In this document: one piece after another, positions 9,262 through 18,888 of the stretch | Layout: the number at the start of each line of letters is the position of its first letter | Position numbering within the stretch: the stretch's first letter is position 1 | Origin: Phytophthora colocasiae | Lineage: Eukaryota; Oomycota; Peronosporomycetes; Peronosporales; Peronosporaceae | Assembly: GCA_018806915.1 (NCBI GenBank) | Contig: JAGKQI010000010.1 | Coordinates: 186,001-250,000, forward strand | Direction: 5' to 3' | Length of the DNA: 64,000 nucleotides | Translations under genes and position numbers: made by a program | Notes under the pieces: generated by a model | Told to the model about the DNA's origin: nothing | The model's database searches: none | What the model saw: only the letters and a program-made list of their open reading frames with translations

Positions 9262-10163
9262 TTAGCCTCCAGTTTCGTGGTCACCGATCGTGTATCTTGT
9301 TTCTTCATACGCGATTTCAGGGCTTTTGGCACCGGAGGGGCCCAGCGACATGCGTTGCAGCCTTCTCGGGCTGTCGGAATCTGGTTCCGAAGTCGCTGAC
9401 GCGTAGCATGACGATCCAGTCTGATAACCTAGATCGGGCGTCAGTGGGCGTTCACCGACCAAGACTTTGAGAGAGTTGAATAGATCATGGGTCGCAGATT
9501 GAATCGCTTCCAGTTCCAGATCGAATAGAGAGTTTGGGTCGAATTCTCCAGCCACTAAACCAGCCTCTTGGAGCAGATCAAGTAGAATCTTCACCGCGTT
9601 CAGGCGGTCCGAGCTAGTCCGGGGTTTCGACACTGGGCCGGTGAGGTTACCGATCTGGCGGACTTGTATGATCGTAAGAACGGGATCGTTAAGCAAGGTC
9701 TCGCTTAGCATCTTCCTGTAATAGGCCTGCTCGATTGCGTCCTTGGTAATCATCGATCCTGGGCTGATCATATCTTCTGGCTCTGAGTCTGGAGCTTTCA
9801 GTTTCGTCCGGGTGCTCTTGATCTTCTTTTTCTTGGTCGATCTTGAGGCAACAGTGGACTTGGTGAGCAGATTAGGTTTCAGCTTTGCTGATTCCTTATC
9901 GCTCGTGTGCGGATCTCGATTTTCATCGAGATCCGCGGTGGCCCTCGAAGGGGCCTTGGGAGGAATTCGAGGTTTTTCTTCGAGATCTGGATTGCGATCC
10001 AGGTCTGCCTCGTGCCTGTCAGTAGAGATCCTCCCAGTCTGTGGATCTTTCTGTTTTCATCGGTGCCTCCGTCGATCCAACTTTCGTAGGCACTTCTTCC
10101 CCTTGTTCTTCTTTAATCTTGACATCTTCTTGGGACTCACGGTGATATCCGAAGTCACCAGAA
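9262..10163 (-). pseudogene. Gypsy A 5' gag leader region, frameshifted
   Basis: Two overlapping minus-strand frames appear to be one N-terminal gag extension broken by a frameshift. The upstream frame runs from an ATG overlapping the primer-binding site down to about 10019 (ends ERSTDWEDLY). The other is open from about 10040 and runs through 9262 (TDRHEADLDRNP, KKKKIKSTRT, then helical VKILLDLLQEAGLV). It is charged, lysine-rich and helical, comparable in place and composition to the long N-terminal part of the element B Gag. The stop at 9262 separates it from the capsid frame. No domain is recognised. Confidence 0.5.
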
Positions 10164-10182
10164 GATCCGGGCACGCGCACCA
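10164..10182 (-). other. Primer-binding site of element A
   Basis: On the minus strand this reads TGGTGCGCGTGCCCGGATC, starting 1 nt after the 5' LTR. The same 19 bases occur at 28176-28194 next to the 5' LTR of element B. A sequence beginning TGG next to an LTR is the standard tRNA 3'-CCA primer site. I cannot name the tRNA from this sequence. Confidence 0.8.
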
Positions 10183-10183
10183 T

Positions 10184-11502
10184 TGTGGTGGAGCGGATCT
10201 GGCCAAAATCTGGTTGAGGCCGATCGCGATCGCCACTTGCGCCCAGACACCGACTAACGGAGGGGGTCCCCCGATGATCCGTGATCTTGTTGCGTGTAGT
10301 GTTCACCTTGTGTACCCGTCGGTAGGCGGGTTACGCTCTTCCAGGTAACTTCTGAAGATGTCTTGGGACGAGAAGAATGTCTTGGGTGACGCAGGGGTGG
10401 TGAGATAGCGTGGGAATACTTCACTCTACCTCGGAGGGGTTGATCCGGGTCACAGGCGAGTTCTCGAGCCTTGATCCGGTCGCCTGGTCTTCGATCCAGG
10501 TCTTCCAAGGGTCCAATGTTCGGGATCCGATCCCTTCCTTTACGATGCTTGCCGCTTCCTATAGCGGGTGTCTTGATGGGTTGAGAGTCGACGAGATCGT
10601 CAGGCCAAGCAGCCAATTTCTTCCGATCCGTAGTTCGCACGTAAAGGATAGATCACTAGATAGAGTAAAACTGGCCAATGTATTATCCAGAATTAACCTC
10701 TATGCTAGATCCCTTCTCCTTACCTTCTTGATGCTGGTGGGCCAATGTAATTCCCGGTTCCAGTCTTGGATGAAGGCACTTGTGAGGTCCAGAGCAAATT
10801 CGATTCTGTTTATGATTATTCCTATGTCTACTAGTCCCATCCTCATCTGCTATCCTACGATCACCTGACATCCGGCTACACAGCTGCCCCTCCGATCTTC
10901 GATCTCGATCTACCGATCTACCGATCTGTCGATCTGCCGATCTGTCGATCTGTCGATCTGTCGATCTGCCGATCTCGATCATCGATCTTGGTCCACCGTC
11001 TTGAACAATGATCTCGATCAGCAACCTTCATACTTGATCTCGCGTGCCTGTGTCGTCGACATTCCAGGTCTTGATCTTCCTGGACTTGATCACCGCTCCC
11101 CATGCGACCAAATGCTGCCATCAGGTCCCCTCGGCAGCATCTCACGGTTATGTTGTCACCGGCCCACCATAGATCGCACCGGTCCCGACCCTCTGCTGCC
11201 TTGATCTCCTTCTCATGCGATCTCAGGCAAGGCGCCCTTTTCTCCTCCGACCCTGGGCCGCTACGCGGGACCGTACGGCGGGTTCTCCAATCACTTAGTC
11301 TCACTCGACCAAGACGCCATCCATTCATCGCTGGCGAGATCGAGACGAACATCGATCTGGATCCATTCGTCAGCCATCGTTCGCGCAATCTGGGGTCATC
11401 AACTGACATCTTGCTTCGCCAGAGGCCCCTGTCGCTTGATCCGACTCTCTCTGGGCCTGACGTTGCCTTTTCTCGGATTTCTTATTCGCGCTTCACCACA
11501 AA
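10184..11502 (-). repeat. 5' LTR of element A
   Basis: The LTR is bounded by the primer-binding site on one side and by the resumption of MULE coding sequence on the other. Its ends are a 12-bp near-perfect inverted repeat, TGTGGTGGAGCG at 10184 and CGCTTCACCACA at 11491-11502, in keeping with TG...CA LTR termini. It is about 1.32 kb and GATC-rich, with an 8-bp-period CGATCTRY microsatellite at about 10903-10985. The partner LTR is outside the window, so the boundary at 11502 is inferred from the inverted termini and the host frame. Confidence 0.65.
10903..10985. repeat. CGATCTRY microsatellite in LTR A
   Basis: About ten copies of an 8-bp unit (CGATCTAC, CGATCTGT or CGATCTGC) stand in tandem within the 5' LTR. 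The unit contains the GATC word that dominates the whole element. There is no spacer structure, so it is not a CRISPR array. Confidence 0.8.
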
Positions 11503-12032
11503 AATGATAATGGTAAACTCAGCAAAATTCACAGCTACGGCGCGCCAGTACTCAGAGTTGTACAGAATCACCGAGAAAAACCACAACGGGTTGGGATCTC
11601 TTCCAGTGCTGCCAGAACCATCCGTACTCGCCCTTTTACCAAACGCGGTCTGTAGTTGTGCCCACACGGCATCCTCTCTGAGTGCTTTCTGGTCAAACGT
11701 GGGAAAGCGAAGCATGTGGGACGGAAGAGCATAAATTGCGTGATGTTCTTGGTAGCGAAAGACAAACGCCTGCATACACAGATCCATGCAAGAAATTTCG
11801 ACAGGCGAATGACTTCGTAGAGTGGTGATCCAGTAATAATCACCGAGCACATCGATTGTCGCCAGTCGTTCGATCACAGTGTCTGGTAGCAGCACCTCAT
11901 TCCTCCAGGATGCATCTGGATTCCACCCAGTTAGATCAATATTGTCGATCCATGTTACTCTCCATCTCCTCGAGGCGAGAGATGGCAGTGTGCCATGCTC
12001 TCATCGATTTAAGCATTTTAACGTCGTACACC
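11503..12032 (-). pseudogene. MULE transposase gene, C-terminal Ulp1-like part (cut on both sides)
   Basis: This is the continuation of the MULE gene beyond Gypsy B. With B and one copy of its CACC duplication removed, the frame runs from TGRVV directly into YDVKMLKSMRAWH. After a frame change near 11960-11990 it continues IDLTGWNPDASWRNEVLLPD and down to NSEYWRAVAVNFAEF, where Gypsy A begins. The final segment resembles the strand around the catalytic His of Ulp1/C48 SUMO-protease-like domains, but the usual His-Trp is Tyr-Trp, so activity is doubtful. MULEs carrying Ulp1-like tails are known in several lineages. The remainder lies left of the window. Confidence 0.5.
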
Positions 12033-13506
12033 TGTCGCGAAGTCGGTGAAACGTTGGTCGCGGAGCAGGGGGCGTATAGTGAACCCTAGTTATACGACTA
12101 CTGAAAAAGGGTTTTCAGAGCCGTACAACGGTAGGTTGGCGTGTGGTACCTTGCGGTATCCTCGTGGGTTCGTTGTCTTCGGAAATATGACCCTCGCCGG
12201 AGTCTGAGAATGTGTTGTGAAGAGAGGTTGGGGTTCCCTTGGAGTCTGGTGTCGGTATTCAGGAAAATCCTTCCAGGAGCGTTCGGGAGTCGGAATCTCT
12301 GGAAACCAAAGTGTTTTCCAGGAAGTCGGCGGTCGAAAAGAGGTTAATATACCAGAGAAAAGTCGGAATTCGGTGTCTGAATATCACAAATCCAGAACCG
12401 AGATACCTGACTTTCAGAGATAAACAACCAATATACAGAGTTCGAAAATATACAAATATATACAGCCGTTCTTATTCTTTCTAGGCCCTTGAACGGTGGG
12501 CTAACACTCCAGGTCAACTAGGGACTTACTACCAGACACCTGGTCTGTCTGGTATCCCTTTACGTTCGCGCACCACCTTCTAATATAGAGGGAAAATATA
12601 AACCAATACAATCGGCTATATATAACAGTCTACCTTGCACTCTGAAAACGACTGTCTAGTTTCCAGAGCCTGTCCAAACGATCAATATGAAATGGGCTAC
12701 CGCTAGAGACAAAACAAACGACCCAACTAGGATATGGAATAGGCGGGTCCTTTCAGGTCTCTACGTTACCTGATCTCCACCTAAGGGGATTGAATTTGGT
12801 GGAGATCACACGACGTACGTGATGACGTAGTGGCTTGAATACCTCTCAAGCGGACTTGTGCAGTAGCAAGCAAATTGAACTCTGTTTATCGTTTATCTTC
12901 CTCATAACTATCATATATCTCTGGTAACTCTCTTCTTCTTGTCGTCTTTTGCGTCCTTTATGCAGTCAGTCGTCATATCTCAGGTACTCTTGGTCTTTGT
13001 ATACATCTGGTACTTTAACTTGGTCTCAGTATGCAGTCTGTGCAGCCGATCTCGATGGGTTGACAGGTAAAGACGTCATTACGGGGGATGTGCAGGTCAG
13101 TAATCACTTGAATGCGTGACTTGAACTTGGGTTCACTTGGTTTCAGTATGGTCTTGAATCTTCGGTGGTTTCAGAGTCTGATATCCTGGTTTTCAGAGTC
13201 TGATATCACTTGGTTTTTCAGAGTCTTGGTCACTCAGAGTTAGAGATACCAGAATCTTGAATACGAAACCAGAGTACGGAACACTAATGCTTCAACGTAC
13301 ATGAAGATCTTAGTGTGCGCAACGTACACTTCTGGTCCTTTGGGCCCCTTTACAGTCAGGCGAAGGTTTATCCACAATCTTCCACAGATGTCGCACGGGT
13401 GCGGCCGCGTCCCAAAGTCCCTTTCGCTTATAACCCATAGTATAACCAATCACATCGTAACGTAATATCCACCTGTCGCTCGAAAATCGGAATTAACATC
13501 ATGTCA
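12033..13506 (-). repeat. 3' LTR of element B
   Basis: 1474 bp, nearly identical to 28197-29884 apart from one replacement: 13 bp here (about 13311-13323) against about 227 bp in the other copy (29475-29701). Ends TGTCGC...TGTCA in plus orientation (TG...CA). It contains several copies of TTTCAGAGTCT, the word that recurs throughout the element. Short open frames seen here are identical in both LTRs and are not considered genes. Confidence 0.9.
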
Positions 13507-13520
13507 ACCGCCCCTCCTGG
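13507..13520 (-). other. Polypurine tract of element B
   Basis: The minus strand reads AGGAGGGGCGGT immediately before the 3' LTR. A purine run at this place primes plus-strand cDNA synthesis in LTR elements. Confidence 0.65.
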
Positions 13521-13561
13521 TCACGATCCATCAGTGCGGAACTTTCTCCAAGCTGTGTATC

Positions 13562-16500
13562 ATGGCCAGGCCTATCAAACATTCTGATAGACGGTTTTCA
13601 GAGCGTAGCGTAGCTGCAACTCTTTGTCAGTTACCTGGTTTTCAGAGTCTCTGGTGTCCCGTCGCACAATCTGATTCTCTCAGACTCAGAAACTTGAATT
13701 TGACTTGCCAAACAGGCGATCATTTTCAAAACTCCGTCCTTTCGCTCATGACTGAGGAAACGAACGCTTCTCTGAGCTTAAACGCCCCACCGAATGGGGC
13801 GGCAGGCGACGCCACAGGCACTTGTCCTGCTTCGGCAACTGCCAATATGTCGCAGGGTGGAGATGTTGGTTCGGCCACATCGCCAGGTGGCAGCCCTAGC
13901 GCCCCAGCCCATGCATCCCAACCTACCGACTCACAGGTCGATGGTCCGACTGAGGATCTCCCTGGTGATGACATGAACTCGGCCGGTGTTGGTGATCTCT
14001 CGCCACCAGTGGTTTCACGTGGGGAATCTCACTCTGAATTCTCTGAGGGAACTCCTGGTGTCTTCAGACCGCAAGCCTTTGGTGCCCCACGGCTTTTGTC
14101 TACGGAAGAGGTCGACCGGCTGTTTCGTCAGGGTCTGGTGACAACCACAGGGGATCAAGTCACGGCGTTGGGGGACTCTGATGTTCCCCAGAACTATATC
14201 GCTCCCAGCGTGAAGCCAGAGGGACGTGCCTTTCTGGTGAGTACCCCCGCGCGAGCTGAAGACTTCAGAAGAGGGCGCCACATAGCGAATGCGTACGGTG
14301 GCCCCTGTGTGCTCGTGGGTTACGAGGCACTTACTGATGAAGACCTCCGGGAGCTGGAGCGAGTGATTCCAAGCTTCGACCCCGCCGAAGTTGTGTCTCC
14401 GTGCGCCCAGACTCCAGACGTGCGTACTCTGGATGCTTTGACGTCGTCTGTGGATGTTCGCCGGGAACTGGGGTCTCTGGTTTCTCATGTCTCTCCCACT
14501 CGGCTTGCCGAGAAAGTTTTTCGGACGGCCGGATGCTTAAAGCTTATGACTGCTGCTCACCGTCGCCTTCGGGAACGCGTTGGTTCTCAGAACGGTGTCG
14601 CCTTGATTGATGCTGCAGCAGCGCGCTCTGAATGCGAAGAAATCAAGCGTGAGTGGGTACTGCACTGTCAATACTGGAAACACGAGCTTAAGTGTGCCCA
14701 GCAAGACGCCGGTGCGGTAGAAGAACGCATGACTTCGGAGATTCAGGATCTCAAAGCTCACTACCAGGACCAAGTGGAAGCTCTGAAGTCGGACAAGGCA
14801 GTTCTGAAGTCCCAAGTCGCTGATCTTCAAGCACAGGTCTCGATTCTGAAGTCGCGTCCTGAGGTCAAGCCCACAGATCCGTGGGGGTTCTCAGAGTTCT
14901 TACAAGAGAATTCTGAAATCTCTGGTAATTGGGATCGGCTCCATGACCTTCTGGTGTCATACCAAGAGGACACCATCGTCCCTGATAACTGGACGACTAT
15001 CATCAGCGTGACAGCCTTGGACGCGCGAAAGAAACCCGTTCCTGACTTCAAGAAACGGCTTTCTGAGGAACGAGCTCGTCCGGCTGCTGAGAAGACCGCG
15101 AGGACCTCCAGAGTTCTGGATCTTACTCGTCCAAGTACTGAAACCTCAGAGTCCAAGAGCGAGAGCCCACGGTACCTGTCATATCCGCCGAAGCCCCAGA
15201 CTCTGAAATCACCTCCGAAGCGACCGCTCAAGTGGGACTCCAAGAATTTGCAGCGTCGCCCGTCCGGACACAAGCCCGTTGAAGAATCGGCGCTTCCGGC
15301 GAATGCTGATTCTAAGGTGGCAAAGTCTGAAGTCCACAAGAGACTCCCTGGTGACGTGGTCTGGAAGGAAGTTCGACCCGACCTCCGCCAAGCCCTGCTA
15401 TCTGGGATCAAGTATGATAAAGCCATGGAGTGGTTAGCATCGGATAAAGCGGCTCACAGTCTCTGCAGCAGTCCGTCTCTCATTCAGATGTTGGTGAGCC
15501 TGGTATTCTCTCGTCGCCTGGATGCTACTCTTTGGGCCAAGTACGTCCCTGAAGTGTATTACCAGATGGCCGACGAGGTGGTGGATCGTCACATCTCAGC
15601 TGGTACCGAGCCTGCAGCCTGGGGTGATCTGGATGGTCACGTAAATTATCCAGAAAGTGATGTCGAGTCCACCGCCGACAACCCCAAGGGCGATCCGGAT
15701 TACAAGGATTCTGGTGTGATCGAGTCTGAAGACGAAGACGACGACGAGAGCTCTGATGATGGTGAGTCTGACGACAGCGGTTCCGAGAGCGACAAGTCTG
15801 AAGACAAGAAGTCTCAGGACAAGAAGTCTGGGAGCAAGAAGTCTGGGAGCAAGAAGTCTGGGGACAAGAGGTCTGATGACCACCCGCGTCCTGGTTCCAA
15901 ACGTCCCCGGGATTCTGATGACGACTCAGACTCTGATGATGGACCTATCATCCCCACCAAGAAGTCCAAGAGGAGTATCGCATCCGTAAAGGCCCATACC
16001 AGTCCCAAGTCCCGTCCGAAGTCCACCAGTGGAAGTGGATCGAAGCCCAAGAGTTCTTCTGGGAAGGCACGTAGTCTGGTATCCAAGCCCTACAATTCTC
16101 TGACGGTCAAGGAGCTCCAGGTGGTGGAAACACCAGACTGTGAAGCGTCCTCCTGGTTGTACTATGGTATCAGGGTACAACGAGTGAGTTCTACCAAGAC
16201 CACCACTGGCCAGACATTGGGTTTTCCAGACTACGAGGTGCACAAGCACTCATGTGCCATCCTCAAGAAGCGCTGGGACTCTGAGCGGTACTGTGCAGTC
16301 CTCCGCAAGAAGCGTGCCCCTTGGAAAGTCATGTTCGACAACCGATTCTCAGAGTTTTACTTCCACAAGCGGGAAGAACTGGGGCCCATGGTGTTGGCTG
16401 ACGTGGAAGACATCGTGCGCAGCATGAAGAAGCATGCTCAAGCCTTCTGGGAGCGTACGCATTGGGTGACCATGGATGTTAAGGCTGACGAAAAGTCTGC

Positions 16501-16867
16501 GGAGCTTCACAAGTACCGGTCCATGCGTCGAGCCGCCATGATTCGTCAGCACAACGCCCTCATCCGAAAGGTCCTGGGGCACAAAGATTTCCCAGAGTCG
16601 CTGCTTTCAGAGCCTGGCATCTGGGTTGTCCCAGACAAGTCCTGCCCTTGGATCTGGCAAGATCCCAGAGTCGCAGAGCTGGGGGGTCCCAAGTGTCTGA
16701 GTCTGGAGACGCAACTGGGTGACTTGGACGCTATTAAGCCTGCTCGGATGCAATGGGCCACGGTGAATGCGGACGAAGAGTGGCTCCAGTATGTCCCTGC
16801 TGACATCAAGAAGGATCAATTGACACCTGCGGAGCGTTCCGAGAACCCGATCTCCCTTCACTACTGA
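13562..16867 (+). CDS. Antisense accessory protein of element B (1101 aa, intact)
   Basis: An uninterrupted frame on the strand opposite to gag-pol, starting 56 bp from the 3' LTR and ending about 385 bp from the convergent pol stop. The first ATG is at 13562; an internal ATG (MTEETNASLS) at 13749 is an alternative start. Layout: Ser/Thr/Pro-rich N-terminus, a coiled coil at about residues 350-430 (EERMTSEIQDLKAHYQDQ, LKSQVADLQAQV), a Ser/Pro/Lys linker, an acidic/Ser stretch, a KKSGSKKSGSKKSG lysine-serine repeat near residues 750-770, and a C-terminal Trp-rich domain. No enzyme motif is visible. Element A has a degraded counterpart. Expression would need an antisense promoter in or near the 3' LTR. 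The preserved frame next to a broken pol suggests selection or recent copying. The function is unknown. Confidence 0.75.
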   Translation: MARPIKHSDRRFSERSVAATLCQLPGFQSLWCPVAQSDSLRLRNLNLTCQTGDHFQNSVLSLMTEETNASLSLNAPPNGAAGDATGTCPASATANMSQGGDVGSATSPGGSPSAPAHASQPTDSQVDGPTEDLPGDDMNSAGVGDLSPPVVSRGESHSEFSEGTPGVFRPQAFGAPRLLSTEEVDRLFRQGLVTTTGDQVTALGDSDVPQNYIAPSVKPEGRAFLVSTPARAEDFRRGRHIANAYGGPCVLVGYEALTDEDLRELERVIPSFDPAEVVSPCAQTPDVRTLDALTSSVDVRRELGSLVSHVSPTRLAEKVFRTAGCLKLMTAAHRRLRERVGSQNGVALIDAAAARSECEEIKREWVLHCQYWKHELKCAQQDAGAVEERMTSEIQDLKAHYQDQVEALKSDKAVLKSQVADLQAQVSILKSRPEVKPTDPWGFSEFLQENSEISGNWDRLHDLLVSYQEDTIVPDNWTTIISVTALDARKKPVPDFKKRLSEERARPAAEKTARTSRVLDLTRPSTETSESKSESPRYLSYPPKPQTLKSPPKRPLKWDSKNLQRRPSGHKPVEESALPANADSKVAKSEVHKRLPGDVVWKEVRPDLRQALLSGIKYDKAMEWLASDKAAHSLCSSPSLIQMLVSLVFSRRLDATLWAKYVPEVYYQMADEVVDRHISAGTEPAAWGDLDGHVNYPESDVESTADNPKGDPDYKDSGVIESEDEDDDESSDDGESDDSGSESDKSEDKKSQDKKSGSKKSGSKKSGDKRSDDHPRPGSKRPRDSDDDSDSDDGPIIPTKKSKRSIASVKAHTSPKSRPKSTSGSGSKPKSSSGKARSLVSKPYNSLTVKELQVVETPDCEASSWLYYGIRVQRVSSTKTTTGQTLGFPDYEVHKHSCAILKKRWDSERYCAVLRKKRAPWKVMFDNRFSEFYFHKREELGPMVLADVEDIVRSMKKHAQAFWERTHWVTMDVKADEKSAELHKYRSMRRAAMIRQHNALIRKVLGHKDFPESLLSEPGIWVVPDKSCPWIWQDPRVAELGGPKCLSLETQLGDLDAIKPARMQWATVNADEEWLQYVPADIKKDQLTPAERSENPISLHY

Positions 16868-17252
16868 AGCTCAGGTGTCCACCATGGTGCCCACGGGAAG
16901 GCTGCATCTTCGAGAAGCCAAATAGTTGTCTGCATTTGTGACGTAAATCCCCGGCCTCAGTGTAGCTCCCTAATCCCTTAATCTTTCAATATCACTCCAC
17001 ATAATCACACTCCTTCTCATCATCTCATCATTCATAACTTCGTATCCTCCAGTACTTAATTCTCCACAAACTCACTTCCATATTCACATTCACACAGTCG
17101 TTTTATATAAGCAGCAACATGGTCGATCACATATCCAAACACATGAATTTCAGAAATAAGTCTCTGAAAACACGCACTCAGATTACCACACTCTAAAGGT
17201 CAATATCTGAAATCCTTCAGATATCAGACTTCCAGATGTGTTTTCAGAGTTA
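16868..17252. other. Convergent spacer inside element B
   Basis: A non-coding, AT-richer spacer between the convergent stops of the antisense ORF and pol. It ends with dense copies of CTCTGAAA/TTTCAGAG-type words (about 17165-17255). No gene is visible. Confidence 0.4.
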
Positions 17253-17969
17253 TTAGACTCTGGGATGATCGTCTCCAGCCTGCATCGCCTGAAAACGGGC
17301 TCGTGCTCGTGCACTCTGATTGAATTCGTAAAGTAATGCTCCACAATTCAACTTCGATAACGGCAACCACTCAATTTCATCGTAACCTTTCCACTTAATC
17401 AAATATTCGCGTAGGCGTCTGGACGTCCTGGTACGCTTGTTCCAACGGGTATCCAGAATCTTCTCCACTTCATACTCGCCGTTTTCAGTATCAGGTTCCC
17501 AACTATCTTCTGGTAACAGGGCGGCGTCAAAATCATCATCTTCTGAAATCTGGAGTTCCGCCGTGGGTCGTCTGGGGAACAGAGCCCTTGGCTTCAGACG
17601 GCTCACATGGACCCAGGGGTTCACGCGGTAGCCGGTATCTTCAACCTTGAGTCGTACTCTGAAATCGTCCAGCATCTCCTCGATCCTGAAGGGTCCGTGC
17701 CACATGTGTGCTAGTTTCCTGCTCAATCCCGTTTGTACCTTAGGGATGTAGAGCCATACAGCGTCGCCTATAGCGAAACCTGACTTCAGACGCTCTGACA
17801 ACTCGTTCCATTTCCTGGTCTGTTCTTCAGACCGGTCACGCTTTGCCTTCTTCTGGAGATCTTCGGCACATGCCAGAGCATAGCTATAGTCTCGTTGCAT
17901 CTTCCGTCTCCATTCGTACGCAGTTCGCTCCTGAGTCGTCGATGGCTTGGGTCCAAGCATAGCGGACAC
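17253..17969 (-). CDS. Gypsy B integrase C-terminal part with chromodomain (split by MITE)
   Basis: The frame continues the integrase from 18857-20842 across the MITE: joining the two sides at one TA gives LVHGWDANGTVSAMLGPKPS without a break. Contents are the basic integrase tail (WLYIPKVQTGLSRKLAHMWHGPF) and a chromodomain (EYEVEKILDTR, REYLIKWKGYDEIEWLP) at about residues 165-220 of this frame. It ends FNQSARARARFQAMQAGDD, close in plan to the end of the element A integrase. As it stands the integrase is interrupted and cannot be made whole unless the MITE is removed. Confidence 0.85.
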   Translation of the reverse strand: MSAMLGPKPSTTQERTAYEWRRKMQRDYSYALACAEDLQKKAKRDRSEEQTRKWNELSERLKSGFAIGDAVWLYIPKVQTGLSRKLAHMWHGPFRIEEMLDDFRVRLKVEDTGYRVNPWVHVSRLKPRALFPRRPTAELQISEDDDFDAALLPEDSWEPDTENGEYEVEKILDTRWNKRTRTSRRLREYLIKWKGYDEIEWLPLSKLNCGALLYEFNQSARARARFQAMQAGDDHPRV

Positions 17970-17979
17970 CGTCCCATTA

Positions 17980-18888
17980 CAGTGCGCGCCAAATCGATAG
18001 GACCCCCCCTGAATATGCCCATAACTCAGTCATTTTTTATCATTTTAAGTTGCGGTTTTGGCAGTAGATCCATAACACGGTAAGAAAGGACCTATGGGCG
18101 TTTGTTTTAGCGTTTTTGCACCCTAAAGTATGGCTCCCATACAAAAAACGGTTTTTTGCCAAACGACACAATTTAGGACCCCCCATGCTTCAATACAAAT
18201 CCCTATACTAAATAAAACCCGCTCAAAATGATATGACTGGGGATTTGTATGGGGACATGTTCTAAACCTCTGTAGAGTGAAGGTGAGTGCAGGTATCATG
18301 GCTCTGAATTACACAGAACATTGATAATAGATAAGTGCATAAGGCCATAACCATTGGCAGAGAGTTACAAAGTAATTGCTGCCACTTTAACAGTCAGTTT
18401 TCTAGATTGTCATTTAGTGGCTGTTTTTTGGCAAATCATAGTCAAAATGCGTTCAAATGTTAGAGACAAAATAATAATGTCGATCCCTTGCATAAGAACT
18501 CTCTAAAGCGTAAATGATCTCTACCAAACATGCACTTATCTATTATCAATGTTCTGTGTAATTCAGAGCCATGATACCTGCACTCACCTTCACTCTACAG
18601 AGGTTTAGAACATGTCCCCATACAAATCCCCAGTCATATCATTTTGAGCGGGTTTTATTTAGTATAGGGATTTGTATTGAAGCATGGGGGTCCTAAATTG
18701 TGTCGTTTGGCAAAAAACCGTTTTTTGTATGGGAGCCATACTTTAGGGTGCAAAAACGCTAAAACAAACGCCCATAGGTCCTTTCTTACCGTGTTATGGA
18801 TCTACTGCCAAAACCGCAACTTAAAATGATAAAAAATGACTGAGTTATGGGCATATTCAGGGGGGTCCTATCGATTTGGCGCGCACTG
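17980..18888. mobile_element. Long-inverted-repeat MITE (Tc1/mariner-type target TA) inside pol of B
   Basis: A 909-bp non-coding insertion with terminal arms of about 360 bp (17980-18340 and 18530-18888) that are near-perfect reverse complements around a centre of about 190 bp. Ends read CAGTGCGCGCC...GGCGCGCACTG, flanked by TA on both sides (17978-17979 and 18889-18890). The TA duplication is that of Tc1/mariner elements. Removing the insert plus one TA restores the integrase frame, which fixes the borders exactly. It encodes no transposase and would need one in trans. RNA read through it would fold into a long hairpin. Confidence 0.9.

Larger units (their letters stand above)
1..11502 (-). 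mobile_element. Ty3/Gypsy LTR retrotransposon A (incomplete at left edge)
   Basis: A chromoviral Gypsy element transcribed leftwards. From right to left it has a 5' LTR (10184-11502), a primer-binding site (10164-10182), broken gag pieces, a zinc-knuckle gag, protease-RT, RNase H and integrase-chromodomain. A degraded plus-strand ORF follows (about 47-2188). The 3' LTR lies left of the window. The right end abuts the Ulp1-like part of the MULE gene: host sequence resumes at 11503 and the MULE reading frame is cut there, so A inserted into the same gene as element B. The left target-duplication copy is outside the window, so the duplication cannot be checked. The element is strikingly rich in GATC. 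One frameshift in the RNase H region and one in gag suggest that this copy cannot make all of its products. Confidence 0.85.

Noticed and set aside
9743..10348. 201-codon plus-strand frame in element A
   Set aside because: It is the mirror of the charged minus-strand gag leader; its composition is that of a shadow frame.
10903..10985. CRISPR-like short repeats
   Set aside because: The 8-bp unit is in pure tandem without spacers, and the context is a eukaryotic LTR.
12141..12484. Overlapping 68-81 codon open frames in the left LTR of B, repeated identically at 28305-28648
   Set aside because: They occur only because the two LTRs are copies. No domain, no independent support.
13240..13449. 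Different-looking open frames at the same LTR position in left and right copies of B
   Set aside because: Explained by the length polymorphism at 13311-13323 / 29475-29701, not by genes.
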